DNA from: Nocardioides jejuensis
Lineage (GTDB): Bacteria > Actinomycetota > Actinomycetes > Propionibacteriales > Nocardioidaceae
Direction of reading: 5' to 3'
Length of the DNA stretch: 55,570 nucleotides
Assembly: GCF_004337475.1 (NCBI RefSeq)
Contig: NZ_SJZJ01000020.1
Span: forward strand, 1-55,570
Below the pieces are notes generated by a model, which was not told the DNA's origin, searched no databases, and saw only the letters and a program-made list of their open reading frames with translations. Both the position numbers and the translations under genes were made by a program. Numbering within the stretch: the stretch's first letter is position 1; the number at the start of each line of letters is the position of its first letter. Below are positions 1 to 8,612 of this stretch, in pieces.

Positions 1-7
1 TGTGCCC

Positions 8-50
8 GGCACAGGCCCCGTCTCGGCGCGGCACAAGGCCCGTCTCGGCG
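8..50. repeat. Two copies of a 22-bp tandem repeat
   Basis: Two near-identical units begin at 8 and 30 (GGCACA, then a G/A-variable GGCCC core, then GTCTCGGCG). The period is 22 bp. The array sits just 3' of the response-regulator stop codon and may continue past the window edge. The GTCTCGGCG end matches the last unit of the array at 25476-25605, so this looks like a core variant of the same repeat family. Confidence 0.6.
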
Positions 51-707
51 TTACTGGGGGCTGACGACGCCGGCGTCGAAGGCGTACACGATCGCGGCGG
101 CGCGGTCGCGCAGGTCGAGCTTGGTGAAGATCCGGCCGACGTGGCTCTTCACGGTCACCTCGGAGATGACCAGTTCGTCGGCGATCTCGCCGTTGGACAG
201 GCCGCGGCCCATCAGCCGGAGTACGTCGATCTCGCGCGCCGTCAGCTGGTCCGGCGTCACGCCGGGCGCGGCGAGGCCGGTGCCCTCGCGGTAGGCGGCC
301 AGGACGCGCGCGGTCACAGCCGGATCGAGCAGCGCCTGCCCGGCAGCGACTGCGTGCACAGCGCGCACCAGGTCCTCGGCGGGGGAGTCCTTCAGCAGGA
401 ATCCCGCGGCGCCGGCCCGCAGCGCACCGGACAGCAGTTCGTCGTCGTCGAACGTCGTCAGCACGAGCACCGGGGGCGAGTCCTGCGCAGCCCGGAGCCG
501 CTTGGTCGCCTCGATGCCGTCGACGCGGCGCATCCGCAGGTCCATCACGACGACATCCGGGGACAGAGACGCGACCGCAGCCGGCACCTCGTCGCCGTCG
601 CTGCACTCGCCGACGATCTCGAAGCCGTCCTTGCGACGCAGGATCCGGCGCAGGCCGGAGCGGACCAGCTCCTGGTCGTCGACCAGCAGCACGCGTACGT
701 CGTTCAC
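51..707 (-). CDS. NarL/FixJ-family two-component response regulator
   Basis: This is a DNA-binding response regulator of 218 residues. The N-terminal receiver domain (about 1-120) shows the acidic pair D10-D11, the phospho-acceptor D56 in the VVVMDLRM context, and the conserved switch Thr and Lys (LTTF, LLKD). A C-terminal LuxR-type helix-turn-helix lies at about 155-205 (LTAREIDVLRLMGRGLSNGE, then TVKSHV). I chose the GTG at 707 because it overlaps the stop of the upstream kinase as GTGA, which implies translational coupling. A longer reading frame to 785 lies inside the kinase gene and adds no conserved sequence. The partner is the kinase at 704-1945. The target is unknown; the divergent exporter operon at 2118-5581 is a natural candidate by position only. 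Confidence 0.93.
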   Translation of the reverse strand: MNDVRVLLVDDQELVRSGLRRILRRKDGFEIVGECSDGDEVPAAVASLSPDVVVMDLRMRRVDGIEATKRLRAAQDSPPVLVLTTFDDDELLSGALRAGAAGFLLKDSPAEDLVRAVHAVAAGQALLDPAVTARVLAAYREGTGLAAPGVTPDQLTAREIDVLRLMGRGLSNGEIADELVISEVTVKSHVGRIFTKLDLRDRAAAIVYAFDAGVVSPQ

Positions 708-1945
708 CGGGTCTCCGTTGCGCTCGAGGCCAGCGACTGCAGGCTCCTGGTCGACAGCCCCTTCGACGGGATCCCGAGCCGGCACCGCAGGGCGGACGGC
801 GTCTGGAGCTCGACCAGCCAGCCGTGATCAGCCGGGCCTGCTGTGAGGGCGCCGCCGAGCTGCAGTGCCCGCTCCTGCATGCCGCGGATGCCGGCACAGT
901 CCGGACGGGGCGCCCCGACCGGGCCGGTGAGGGAGTTCCACACGCGGACTCGCTGCCTGGTCCGGCGTACGTCGACGACGACGCGGGCCGAGGAAGCGGG
1001 AGCGTGCTTCGCGACGTTCGCGAGCGACTCCTGGACGATCCGGTAGAGCCCGAGGCCGACGGCTGGTGTCACGAGAGCGGGATCGCCGGTGAGGTCGAGC
1101 GTCACCTGCAGGCCGGCGTCCGCGAACTGCTGGACGAGTGCCGGGATGTCCCGCGCGTCCGGTGTCGCGTGGACCTGGCCGGCAACGACCCCGAGCAGGC
1201 CGACGGTCTGGCGGATGTCGGCCATCGCCTGACGCCCCGTGGACTCCGCGTCGCGCAGCGCGTCGGTGGCCTCGGCGAGATCAACGTCGTCGTCCTCGAG
1301 CGAACGCCGGGCGGCCGACAGGTGCAGCAGGGTCACCGAGAGCGAGTGCGCGATGACGTCGTGCACTTCGCGGGCGATGCGCTGCCGTTCGGCGAGGACG
1401 GCCCGCGACTGGCGATCGGAAGCGGCCCGCTCCTGCTCGTCGATCCGGAGTTGCTGGAAGCGCATGATGAAGCCGATGTCCCAGCCGATGACGAGCGTGG
1501 TCAGCCAGAAGCCGACACCCGGCAGGTGCCCGGTCAGGCTCAGCCCGACGAACGTCGCGGCCATCAGGCCGACGCCGATCGCGCTGTCGATGAAGCGCTC
1601 GAGCGAGCCGAGGTGCCCCGCGAGCATGACCAGGGCGAAGAGCGCGAAGTCGTAGTCGACCGGGTAGAGCACCGTCAGCACGGCGACCGGGGCGGTGGCC
1701 AGGACGACGGTGGGCAGCCAGTGCAGGCGGCCGCCGAGGGCGTCGACGAGCCAGGGAAGCGAGGCGACCGCGACGAGCCCCCAGGCGGGGAGGACGGCGT
1801 CCTGCCCGGCGCGCTGCACGATCGCGGCGACGAAGGCGAAGGTGCTCGAGACGTACATGACGGCAGGGATCCACCAGACGAACTGGGGGTAGCCCTGACG
1901 CGCCCACCGGTCGGCGAGCGAGGCAAGGAGGGTCCGTGCGGTCAC
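704..1945 (-). CDS. Membrane sensor histidine kinase, HisKA_3 (NarL/DesK-like) type
   Basis: This is a 413-residue sensor kinase for the adjacent response regulator. The N-terminal ~165 residues hold about five or six hydrophobic segments and almost no extracellular domain, suggesting membrane-stress or intramembrane sensing. The dimerisation/phospho-acceptor box is AEREVHD-like with H195 (IAREVHDVIAHSLS). The N box is at about 303-315 (YRIVQESLANVAKHA), with a glycine-rich ATP lid near 350. I chose the GTG at 1945 because TACGCT (complement of 1952-1957) lies exactly six bases upstream, consistent with a leaderless transcript. A longer frame to 2002 has no better start. Its stop overlaps the regulator start, so the two form an operon. 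The signal is unknown. Confidence 0.9.
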   Translation of the reverse strand: MTARTLLASLADRWARQGYPQFVWWIPAVMYVSSTFAFVAAIVQRAGQDAVLPAWGLVAVASLPWLVDALGGRLHWLPTVVLATAPVAVLTVLYPVDYDFALFALVMLAGHLGSLERFIDSAIGVGLMAATFVGLSLTGHLPGVGFWLTTLVIGWDIGFIMRFQQLRIDEQERAASDRQSRAVLAERQRIAREVHDVIAHSLSVTLLHLSAARRSLEDDDVDLAEATDALRDAESTGRQAMADIRQTVGLLGVVAGQVHATPDARDIPALVQQFADAGLQVTLDLTGDPALVTPAVGLGLYRIVQESLANVAKHAPASSARVVVDVRRTRQRVRVWNSLTGPVGAPRPDCAGIRGMQERALQLGGALTAGPADHGWLVELQTPSALRCRLGIPSKGLSTRSLQSLASSATETR

Positions 1946-2117
1946 CGCTCCAGCGTAGGGGCGCACGCCGGCGGTCACATCCGTCCGTGGGAGGAGGATC
2001 ACGTCGGCTCCTCCGCCTTCAGGAGGACGCGCAGAACCCGTCCGTGGAACGCTGTGTCACGCACAGTCGGCTCCGTAGCGTCCGGGACATCGAGCCGTCC
2101 CCGACAAAGGAGTCGTC
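1946..2117. promoter_or_regulatory. Divergent promoter region, kinase versus exporter operon
   Basis: This is 172 bp between divergent genes. It holds the minus-strand -10-like TACGCT (1952-1957), a plus-strand TAGCGT near 2078, and a good Shine-Dalgarno (AAAGGAG) before the ATG at 2118. A 10-bp direct repeat CCGTCCGTGG occurs at 1981-1990 and 2038-2047, and GGAGGAG/CTCCTCC arms form a short inverted repeat just after 1990. The repeats are seen; their use as regulator-binding sites is inference. Confidence 0.5.
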
Positions 2118-2612
2118 ATGAACGCCTGGGAGATCCACCACCGCCGCACCGCCGCACTCGGCGACGTCATCACCGTCGTCGACGCGGGTGCCGACCTGCC
2201 GTGGTCCGATGACCTGGCTGAGGTCTTCGGGGACCGCGCCGGCCTTCTGGTCGAGCTGCACGGGCTCTTCGCTCGTCGCGTCACCGGCCGGATCGAGCTC
2301 GCGCTCGACCTGCACGACCTCCCCGGCGCCTCGGTCGCCGAGGCCTGGCAGGCCGTCGTCGCGGAGTTACCCGGCGTCCACCGCACCCTCCAGGCGTACG
2401 CCGACGAGCCGGCCCTCGCGCGCCCGGTCGCCAACCTGCACCGCACCGTCGCGGTCGCGGTCGGCCTCGCGGCCCTGGACGCACCCCTCGCGATCGCCGC
2501 CGACGCCGGCCGCGCGTTCGTGGCCAACGCCGCCCACATCGACATCCCGGCCCGCCGCGACGGCTGGCTCCGGGAGCGCCTCTCCTACCGACTCATGAAG
2601 GCCACTGCCTGA
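2118..2612 (+). CDS. Conserved hypothetical protein coupled to MMPL exporter
   Basis: I do not recognise this 164-residue protein. It begins with a strong ribosome binding site (AAAGGAG, five-base spacing) and reads as a soluble, mostly helical Ala/Leu/Val-rich protein with no signal peptide and no convincing membrane segment. Its stop overlaps the start of the MMPL transporter in TGATG, so the two are translated together. That arrangement suggests an accessory or regulatory role for the exporter, but no motif shows one. The gene is divergent from the two-component system, which may control it. Confidence 0.75.
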   Translation: MNAWEIHHRRTAALGDVITVVDAGADLPWSDDLAEVFGDRAGLLVELHGLFARRVTGRIELALDLHDLPGASVAEAWQAVVAELPGVHRTLQAYADEPALARPVANLHRTVAVAVGLAALDAPLAIAADAGRAFVANAAHIDIPARRDGWLRERLSYRLMKATA

Positions 2613-5581
2613 TGCACAACCTTGCCCGCCTCGCCGTACGCCGAGCGCCGTTCGTCATCCTGCTGTGGCTGGCGGTGATCGTCGGTCTCAACACCGCCGT
2701 GCCGCAGCTCGAGGACGTGATCGCGCGCGACAACACGGCGTTCGTGCCGGACTCGGCTGCCTCGATCGCGGCCTACCGGCACATGGACGACGCCTTCGGC
2801 ACGGGGACGACGAACTCCGTCGTCTTCGTCGCGGGTGAGCGCCCGGGCGGGCTCACTGCGGCCGACCGGCAGTGGTTCGGCGAGCTGTCGCAGCGGATCC
2901 GGGCCAAGGACTCCGATGTCACGCAGGTCGCCGACCTCGAGTCGGAGCAGATCTGGAAGGGCACGGTCAGCCGCGACGGCGAGGCCGTCTACCTGCAGGT
3001 CGGCTTCCCCGGACAGGTCGGTACGCCGCAGAGCGCGCGCGAGATCCACGAGCTCCGCGAGACGGTCGATGCGCAGGTCCCCGACGGGCTCTCCGTGGCC
3101 GTCACCGGACCGGCCGCCACGATCACCGACACGCAGGACACCATCGAGCACGACCTCGGCCGGATCACCGCCATCACCCTCGTGCTGATCGGCATCATCG
3201 TGCTGCTGCTCTACCGCTCGGTGGCGACGCTGGCCGTGATCCTCGGGTTCATCGGCGCCTGCCTCGGCGCGGGACGCGGCATCGCGGCGACGGCTGGTCA
3301 CCTCGGGTGGTTCCACGTCTCGACGTTCACCGCGTCGATGCTGACCGCGATCGTGCTCGGTGCGGCCACGGACTACGCGATCTTCCTGCTGAGCCGCTTC
3401 CACGAGCTGCGTCGTGAGGGCTTCGAGCCGAAGGACGCGGCCGAGATCGCGACCCGTCGCGTGGGCTCGATCATCGTCGGCTCTGCCGTGACGGTGGTCC
3501 TGGCGACGGCCGCCATGGGCCTCGCGCAGATCGGCTTCTTCAACACCGTCGGCCCGGCGATCGCGCTGGCCGTCACGCTCTCGCTCTTCCTTAGCCTCTC
3601 GCTGCTGCCGGCGGTCATCGCGCTCATCGCACCGCGCGGCTGGCTCGACCCGCGGCCCTCCCGCCGCGACGGTGCCGGATGGGCCGGCGTGGCGGCGTAC
3701 GTCGTCGCGCAGCCCGCGAAGGTGCTCGCGCTGGGTCTGCTGCCGCTGATCCTGCTCGCGTCGGTCTTCCCGCTCATGGATCTCGGCTACGACCAGCGTC
3801 GCGTCCAGCCGCACGACACCGAGAGCAACGTCGGCTACCGGCTGCTCGCGGACCACTACCCGGCCAACGAGGTGCTCGCGGACTACGTCCTGATCACCAG
3901 CGACCACGACATGCGCAACGCCCGCGACATCGCGGCGATCGAGCAGGCGGCGGCCTCGGTCGCCCGGCTGCACGGCGTCGAGTCGGTCCGCACCATCTCC
4001 CGCCCCCTCGGTACGCCGATCAAGCAGGCCTCGCTCGGCTACCAGATGGGCGTCGCCGGCAAGCGCCTCGGCAAGGCCTCCGACCAGGTCAGCTCTGGTG
4101 TGAACGACGCCTCGCGCCTCGACCGCGGTGCCTCGAAGCTGAGCGACGGCGCGGGCCAGGTGGCGTCCGGTGCCTCACGTGCCGTCGACGGCGCCGACCG
4201 CTTGCTCGCGGGGGCGAATGACCTGTCGAGCGGCATCTCCCGCCTTGCAGCTGGTGCCGACGACGCGCACGCCGGATCGCAGCGACTGCGCGCGGGTGCC
4301 GCCCGCCTCGCCGACGGGCTCTCCGACGGCCTCGACAACGCCCAGATCGCGGTCGACGGCCTCGGCATGGCCTACAACGCGCTGAAGACCAAGAGCCTGA
4401 CCTGCAACGTCGACCCGGCGTGCCGCAAGGCCCGCGACGGGATCTATCAGATCTGGGTCGGCGAGCGGGACCAGCTGATCCCGGGCCTCCGCGACGCTGT
4501 TGCCGGTGCGCGTGCCATCGCGTCCGGCTCCGTCGACCTCGAGACCGGTCTCGCCCGGATCCAGGCCGGCCTCGACAAGGCCGACGCCGGTGCCGCCCAG
4601 CTGCGCGCCGGTCAGGCCACGATGGCGGACAAGCTCGGTGACCTGTCGTCGGGCGCTGGCAAGGTGGCCGATGGCTCCCGCCAGGTCGCGGACGGCACCG
4701 GCCAGATCGCCGGCAAGATGGGCGAGCTGGGCAGCGGCCTGGGCGACGCGTCGGCGTACCTCTCGAAGACGGCGGAGGCGACCGGCGACGGCTCGATCGG
4801 CGGCTTCTACCTGCCGCCGGCGGCGTTCAACGACAAGCGGTTCGCGCTCGCGCGGGGGCTCTTCATGAGCAAGGACGGCCACTCCGCCCGCATGGTGGTG
4901 GTCGGCGCGACGGACGCCTTCGGCAACGCCTCGCTGGACCGCACCCGCAGCCTCCGTACGACGACCGAGGACGCCCTCTCGGACGGCCCGCTCGCCGGGG
5001 CGACCGTGGAGTCGGCCGGCATGCCGTCGAGTCTCGACGACATCCGCCACCTCTCGACGATCGACTTCCGCCTCGTCGCGGCGATCGCGCTCGCGGTCGT
5101 GCTGCTCGTGCTGCTGGTCCTGCTCCGCAGCATCGTCGCGGCGGTCTTCCTGCTCGGCACCGTCGTGCTGTCGTACGCCGCTGCGATGGGCCTCGGCACG
5201 CTCGTGTGGCAGGTCCTGCTCGACAAGCCGCTGGACTGGTCGGTGCCGTCGGTTGCCTTCGTCGTGCTGGCCGCCGTCGGAGCGGACTACAACATGCTGC
5301 TGATCAAGCGGATCCACGAAGAGTCGCCCGACGGCTCGCCCGCGGGCGTGGCCCGCGCACTGGCGGTGACCGGCTCCGTCATCACCGCGGCCGGCCTGAT
5401 CTTCGCCGCGAGTGTCTTCGCGATGATGTCCGGCCACGTGATCACGCTGATGCAGGTCGGCTTCACGATCGGCATGGGCCTGCTGCTCGACACGTTCGTC
5501 GTGCGGACGCTCGTCGTGCCCGCGTTCGCGGCCCTCGTCGGCCCGCGGCTGTGGTGGCCGGGAGCGCCCAAGGCGCACTGA
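2612..5581 (+). CDS. MMPL-family RND exporter with long periplasmic GAxxL repeat
   Basis: This is a 989-residue integral membrane transporter of the MMPL group of the RND superfamily, which exports lipids or hydrophobic compounds using the proton gradient. It has TM1 at about 13-31, a first TM bundle at about 185-345 with the Asp-Tyr motif (GAATDYAIFLLSRFHE), and a second bundle at about 815-980 with the matching motif (VGADYNMLLIKR). Between them, at about 485-720, the extracellular loop carries a long run of imperfect 7-residue repeats of the form xDGAxxLxxG, like those in YhgE/Pip-type proteins, interrupted by a segment with two cysteines. Length is normal for MmpL-like proteins. It is translationally coupled to the unknown gene upstream. 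The substrate cannot be read from sequence. Confidence 0.9.
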   Translation: MHNLARLAVRRAPFVILLWLAVIVGLNTAVPQLEDVIARDNTAFVPDSAASIAAYRHMDDAFGTGTTNSVVFVAGERPGGLTAADRQWFGELSQRIRAKDSDVTQVADLESEQIWKGTVSRDGEAVYLQVGFPGQVGTPQSAREIHELRETVDAQVPDGLSVAVTGPAATITDTQDTIEHDLGRITAITLVLIGIIVLLLYRSVATLAVILGFIGACLGAGRGIAATAGHLGWFHVSTFTASMLTAIVLGAATDYAIFLLSRFHELRREGFEPKDAAEIATRRVGSIIVGSAVTVVLATAAMGLAQIGFFNTVGPAIALAVTLSLFLSLSLLPAVIALIAPRGWLDPRPSRRDGAGWAGVAAYVVAQPAKVLALGLLPLILLASVFPLMDLGYDQRRVQPHDTESNVGYRLLADHYPANEVLADYVLITSDHDMRNARDIAAIEQAAASVARLHGVESVRTISRPLGTPIKQASLGYQMGVAGKRLGKASDQVSSGVNDASRLDRGASKLSDGAGQVASGASRAVDGADRLLAGANDLSSGISRLAAGADDAHAGSQRLRAGAARLADGLSDGLDNAQIAVDGLGMAYNALKTKSLTCNVDPACRKARDGIYQIWVGERDQLIPGLRDAVAGARAIASGSVDLETGLARIQAGLDKADAGAAQLRAGQATMADKLGDLSSGAGKVADGSRQVADGTGQIAGKMGELGSGLGDASAYLSKTAEATGDGSIGGFYLPPAAFNDKRFALARGLFMSKDGHSARMVVVGATDAFGNASLDRTRSLRTTTEDALSDGPLAGATVESAGMPSSLDDIRHLSTIDFRLVAAIALAVVLLVLLVLLRSIVAAVFLLGTVVLSYAAAMGLGTLVWQVLLDKPLDWSVPSVAFVVLAAVGADYNMLLIKRIHEESPDGSPAGVARALAVTGSVITAAGLIFAASVFAMMSGHVITLMQVGFTIGMGLLLDTFVVRTLVVPAFAALVGPRLWWPGAPKAH

Positions 5582-5600
5582 CACGTAGACTCCCGCGCTT

Positions 5601-6899
5601 GTGAAGACCCTTGTCATCGGCACCGGCGGCCGCGAGCACGCGCTCGCGCTCGCACTCTCGCGCGACCCCCAGGTGAGCGAGGTGCACGCTGCTCCGGGCA
5701 ACCCGGGCATCGGCGCGATCGCCACGCTCCACGACGTCGACCCGATGGACGGCGACGCGGTGGCGGCGCTGGCCGTGCAGATCGGCGCCGACCTGGTCGT
5801 CGTCGGTCCCGAGGCGCCGCTCGTCGCGGGGGTTGCCGACGCCGTCACCGAGGCCGGCATCGCGGTCTTCGGTCCCTCCAAGGAGGCGGCACAGCTCGAG
5901 GGCTCCAAGGCCTTCTCCAAGGGCGTCATGGAGGCGGCCGGCGTACCGACCGCGCGGTCCTTCACCTGCACCACGGTCGACGAGGCCGCCGCGGCGCTCG
6001 ACGAGCTCGGTGCGCCGTACGTCGTCAAGGACGACGCGCTCGCTGCCGGCAAGGGTGTCGTCGTGACCAACGACCGCGCCGAGGCGCTTGCCCACGCGGA
6101 GGCGTGCGGCCGGGTCGTCATCGAGGAGTTCCTCAAGGGCCCCGAGGTCTCGGTCTTCGCGGTCTGCGACGGCGCCACGGCGTACGCGCTCCAGCCGGCC
6201 CAGGACTTCAAGCGGATCTTCGACGGCGGCCGTGGCGGCAACACCGGCGGCATGGGCTCCTACAGCCCGCTGCCCTGGGCGCCGGCCGACCTGCGCGAGA
6301 CCGTCATCGCCGAGGTGGTCCAGCCGACCCTCGACGAGATGGCCCGCCGCGGCACGCCGTTCCGTGGCTGCCTGTACGTCGGCCTCGCGCTCACCGACGC
6401 CGGCCCCCGCGTGATCGAGTTCAACGTCCGCTTCGGCGACCCGGACATCCAGCCGGTCCTCGCGCTGATCGAGTCGGGCGTCGGCGAGCTGCTCAAGGCC
6501 GCTGCTGAGGGCCGCCTGCACGAGGTCGACGCGCCTGTCTTTGCTGACGGTGCTGCGGTGACGGTCGTGCTCGCCTCCGCCGGCTACCCGGAGTCCTCCT
6601 CCAAGGGCGACGTCATCTCGGGCACCGGCAACGCCAACGGTGTCGACTCGGTGGACGTCATCCACGCCGGCACCGAGATTGTCGCGGCGCCGTCCGCGGC
6701 CGAGCCGGACCACAAGCACCTGGTCACCGCCGGCGGCCGCGTCCTCGCGGTCCGCGCGACCGGATACGACATCGCCGACGCCCGCGCCCGCGCGTACGCC
6801 GCCGCGGACCTGATCACGTTCCCCGGAATGCAGCGCCGCTCCGACATCGCCGCCGAGCCGCTCGGCGTCATCGAAGGTGCCGCCGTCCTCGAAGGCTGA
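5601..6899 (+). CDS. purD: Phosphoribosylamine-glycine ligase (GAR synthetase)
   Basis: PurD joins phosphoribosylamine to glycine with ATP, the second step of de novo IMP synthesis, in the cytosol. The 432-residue length is typical. The N-terminal GTGGREHA nucleotide-binding motif, the ATP-grasp core (VVKDDALAAGKGV) and the family signature RGGNTGGMGSYSP are all present, followed by the C-terminal ATP-grasp subdomain. The start is GTG at 5601, 19 bases after the exporter stop. There is no Shine-Dalgarno; TAGACT (5586-5591) sits nine bases upstream, so the mRNA would have a leader of only 2-3 bases. It therefore probably has its own promoter rather than being part of the exporter operon. Confidence 0.97.
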   Translation: MKTLVIGTGGREHALALALSRDPQVSEVHAAPGNPGIGAIATLHDVDPMDGDAVAALAVQIGADLVVVGPEAPLVAGVADAVTEAGIAVFGPSKEAAQLEGSKAFSKGVMEAAGVPTARSFTCTTVDEAAAALDELGAPYVVKDDALAAGKGVVVTNDRAEALAHAEACGRVVIEEFLKGPEVSVFAVCDGATAYALQPAQDFKRIFDGGRGGNTGGMGSYSPLPWAPADLRETVIAEVVQPTLDEMARRGTPFRGCLYVGLALTDAGPRVIEFNVRFGDPDIQPVLALIESGVGELLKAAAEGRLHEVDAPVFADGAAVTVVLASAGYPESSSKGDVISGTGNANGVDSVDVIHAGTEIVAAPSAAEPDHKHLVTAGGRVLAVRATGYDIADARARAYAAADLITFPGMQRRSDIAAEPLGVIEGAAVLEG

Positions 6900-6916
6900 C
6901 CTGTCACCGCCCAGGC

Positions 6917-7054
6917 GGGCGGAGCCGGGCAGTGCAAGGAACGTAAGGGGGCTTGGCCGCGGCGCGCGCCGCGAAGAGTGACCAGGCAGGTGTCGTCCGC
7001 GCGACGCGCCGCCCCAGTGACGGCACTGTCCGGCGCAGCCCGGCGGAGCCGGGC
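6917..7054. repeat. Intergenic direct repeats and hairpin between purD and purB
   Basis: The 184-bp purD-purB gap contains a 13-bp direct repeat GGCGGAGCCGGGC at 6918-6930 and 7042-7054. The second copy is the right arm of a hairpin (CCCGGC-GGA-GCCGGG). A GC-only stretch near 6957-6975 can also fold. No coding sequence is convincing. The purB -10-like element lies just after it (7071-7076). It could be a structured repeat family member; one copy cannot show that. Confidence 0.4.
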
Positions 7055-7083
7055 GCGCGGGCCATCGTGGGACAATTGCGTCC

Positions 7084-8502
7084 GTGACTGTGCCCAACGT
7101 TCTCGCCACCCGCTACGCCGCCGCCGACCTCGCCGCGATCTGGAGCCCCGAGCACAAGATCGTGCTCGAGCGTCAGCTCTGGATCGCCGTGATGAAGGCC
7201 CAGAAGGACCTCGGCATCGAGATCCCGGACGGTGTCATCGAGGCGTACGAGGCCGTCGTCGACAAGGTGGACCTCGACAGCATCGCCGCGCGTGAGCGGG
7301 TCACCCGCCACGACGTGAAGGCGCGCATCGAGGAGTTCTGTGCGCTCGCCGGACACGAGCACATTCACAAGGGCATGACCTCCCGCGACCTCACGGAGAA
7401 CGTCGAGCAGCTCCAGGTCATCTCCTCTCTAGCGATCGTCCGCGACCGCGCCGTCTCCACGCTGGCCCGCCTCGCGCGCCTGGCCGCCGAGCACGAGACC
7501 ACCGTCATGGCCGGCCGCAGCCACAACGTCGCCGCGCAGGCCACGACCCTTGGCAAGCGCTTCGCGACGATCGCCGACGAGATGCTCGTCGGCGTCCAGC
7601 GCATCGAGGAGCTCATCGCGCGCTACCCGCTCCGCGGCATCAAGGGCCCGGTCGGCACCGCGCAGGACATGCTCGACCTCCTCGACGGCGACGCCACCAA
7701 GCTGGCCGACCTCGAGGGCCGCGTCGCCGCGCACCTCGGGTTCAACAACGTCTTCACGAGCGTCGGTCAGGTCTACCCGCGCTCGGTCGACTTCGACACG
7801 CTCTCCGCGCTGGTGCAGATCACCGCGGGCCCGTCCAACCTCGCCACGACGATCCGCCTGATGGCCGGCATCGAGCTCGTGACGGAGGGCTTCAAGGAGG
7901 GCCAGGTCGGCTCCTCCGCGATGCCGCACAAGATGAACACGCGCTCCTGCGAGCGCGTCAACGGCCTTGCCGTCATCACCCGCGGCTACCTCTCCATGAT
8001 CGGCGAGCTCGCCGGTGACCAGTGGAACGAGGGTGACGTCTCCTGCTCCGTCGTACGCCGCGTGGCCCTGCCCGACGCGTTCTTCGCGGTCGACGGTCTC
8101 TTCCAGACCTTCCTCACGGTGCTCGACGAGTTCGGCGCGTTCCCGGCGGTCATCCAGCGCGAGCTGGACCGCTACCTGCCGTTCCTCACGACCACCAAGG
8201 TCCTCATGTCCGCCGTCCGCAACGGCGTCGGCCGCGAGACCGCCCACGAGGTCATCAAGGAGGCCGCCGTCGGCACCGCCCTCGCGATGCGCCAGGGCCA
8301 GGTCGAGAACGACGTCTTCGCCAAGCTCGCCGCCTCCGAGGAGCTCGGCCTGACCCGCGAGCAGATCGATGCGCTCGTCGCAAACCCGATCGAGTTCACC
8401 GGTGCCGCCGTCGACCAGGTCAAGGCGGTGGTCGCCAAGGTCGAGGCGCTCGTCGCGCGCTTCCCCGAGGCAGCCGCCTACAACCCGGGCGCCATCCTCT
8501 GA
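7084..8502 (+). CDS. purB: Adenylosuccinate lyase
   Basis: PurB cleaves SAICAR to AICAR and adenylosuccinate to AMP, releasing fumarate, so it acts in both the IMP and AMP branches. The 472-residue protein is a homotetrameric fumarase/aspartase-superfamily enzyme. The superfamily signature is clear (GSSAMPHKMNTRSCER), as are the catalytic loop regions around TSRDLTEN and GRSHNVAAQ. The GTG at 7084 is preceded by GACAAT (7071-7076) with seven bases between, and no Shine-Dalgarno is visible, so a leaderless mRNA is likely. A strong hairpin follows at 8516-8550, making this a single-gene transcript. Confidence 0.97.
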   Translation: MTVPNVLATRYAAADLAAIWSPEHKIVLERQLWIAVMKAQKDLGIEIPDGVIEAYEAVVDKVDLDSIAARERVTRHDVKARIEEFCALAGHEHIHKGMTSRDLTENVEQLQVISSLAIVRDRAVSTLARLARLAAEHETTVMAGRSHNVAAQATTLGKRFATIADEMLVGVQRIEELIARYPLRGIKGPVGTAQDMLDLLDGDATKLADLEGRVAAHLGFNNVFTSVGQVYPRSVDFDTLSALVQITAGPSNLATTIRLMAGIELVTEGFKEGQVGSSAMPHKMNTRSCERVNGLAVITRGYLSMIGELAGDQWNEGDVSCSVVRRVALPDAFFAVDGLFQTFLTVLDEFGAFPAVIQRELDRYLPFLTTTKVLMSAVRNGVGRETAHEVIKEAAVGTALAMRQGQVENDVFAKLAASEELGLTREQIDALVANPIEFTGAAVDQVKAVVAKVEALVARFPEAAAYNPGAIL

Positions 8503-8515
8503 CCCCAGACGTACG

Positions 8516-8550
8516 ACGAGGGCCCCGGCGCGATGCGTCGGGGCCCTCGT
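8516..8550 (+). terminator. Hairpin terminator after purB
   Basis: A perfect 12-bp stem (ACGAGGGCCCCG at 8516-8527 with its complement at 8539-8550) and an 11-base loop begin 14 bases after the purB stop. There is only a weak U-tract, as is usual for actinobacterial terminators. Confidence 0.85.
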
Positions 8551-8612
8551 GCTTCGTGGCTGGTGCGGCTACGGTGCTGATCACACCGTTATCGCCCGCC
8601 CTGGAGGCTGCC

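Noticed and set aside
824..2212. 462-codon antisense frame opposite the sensor kinase
   Set aside because: No domain pattern; the sense strand carries complete kinase motifs.
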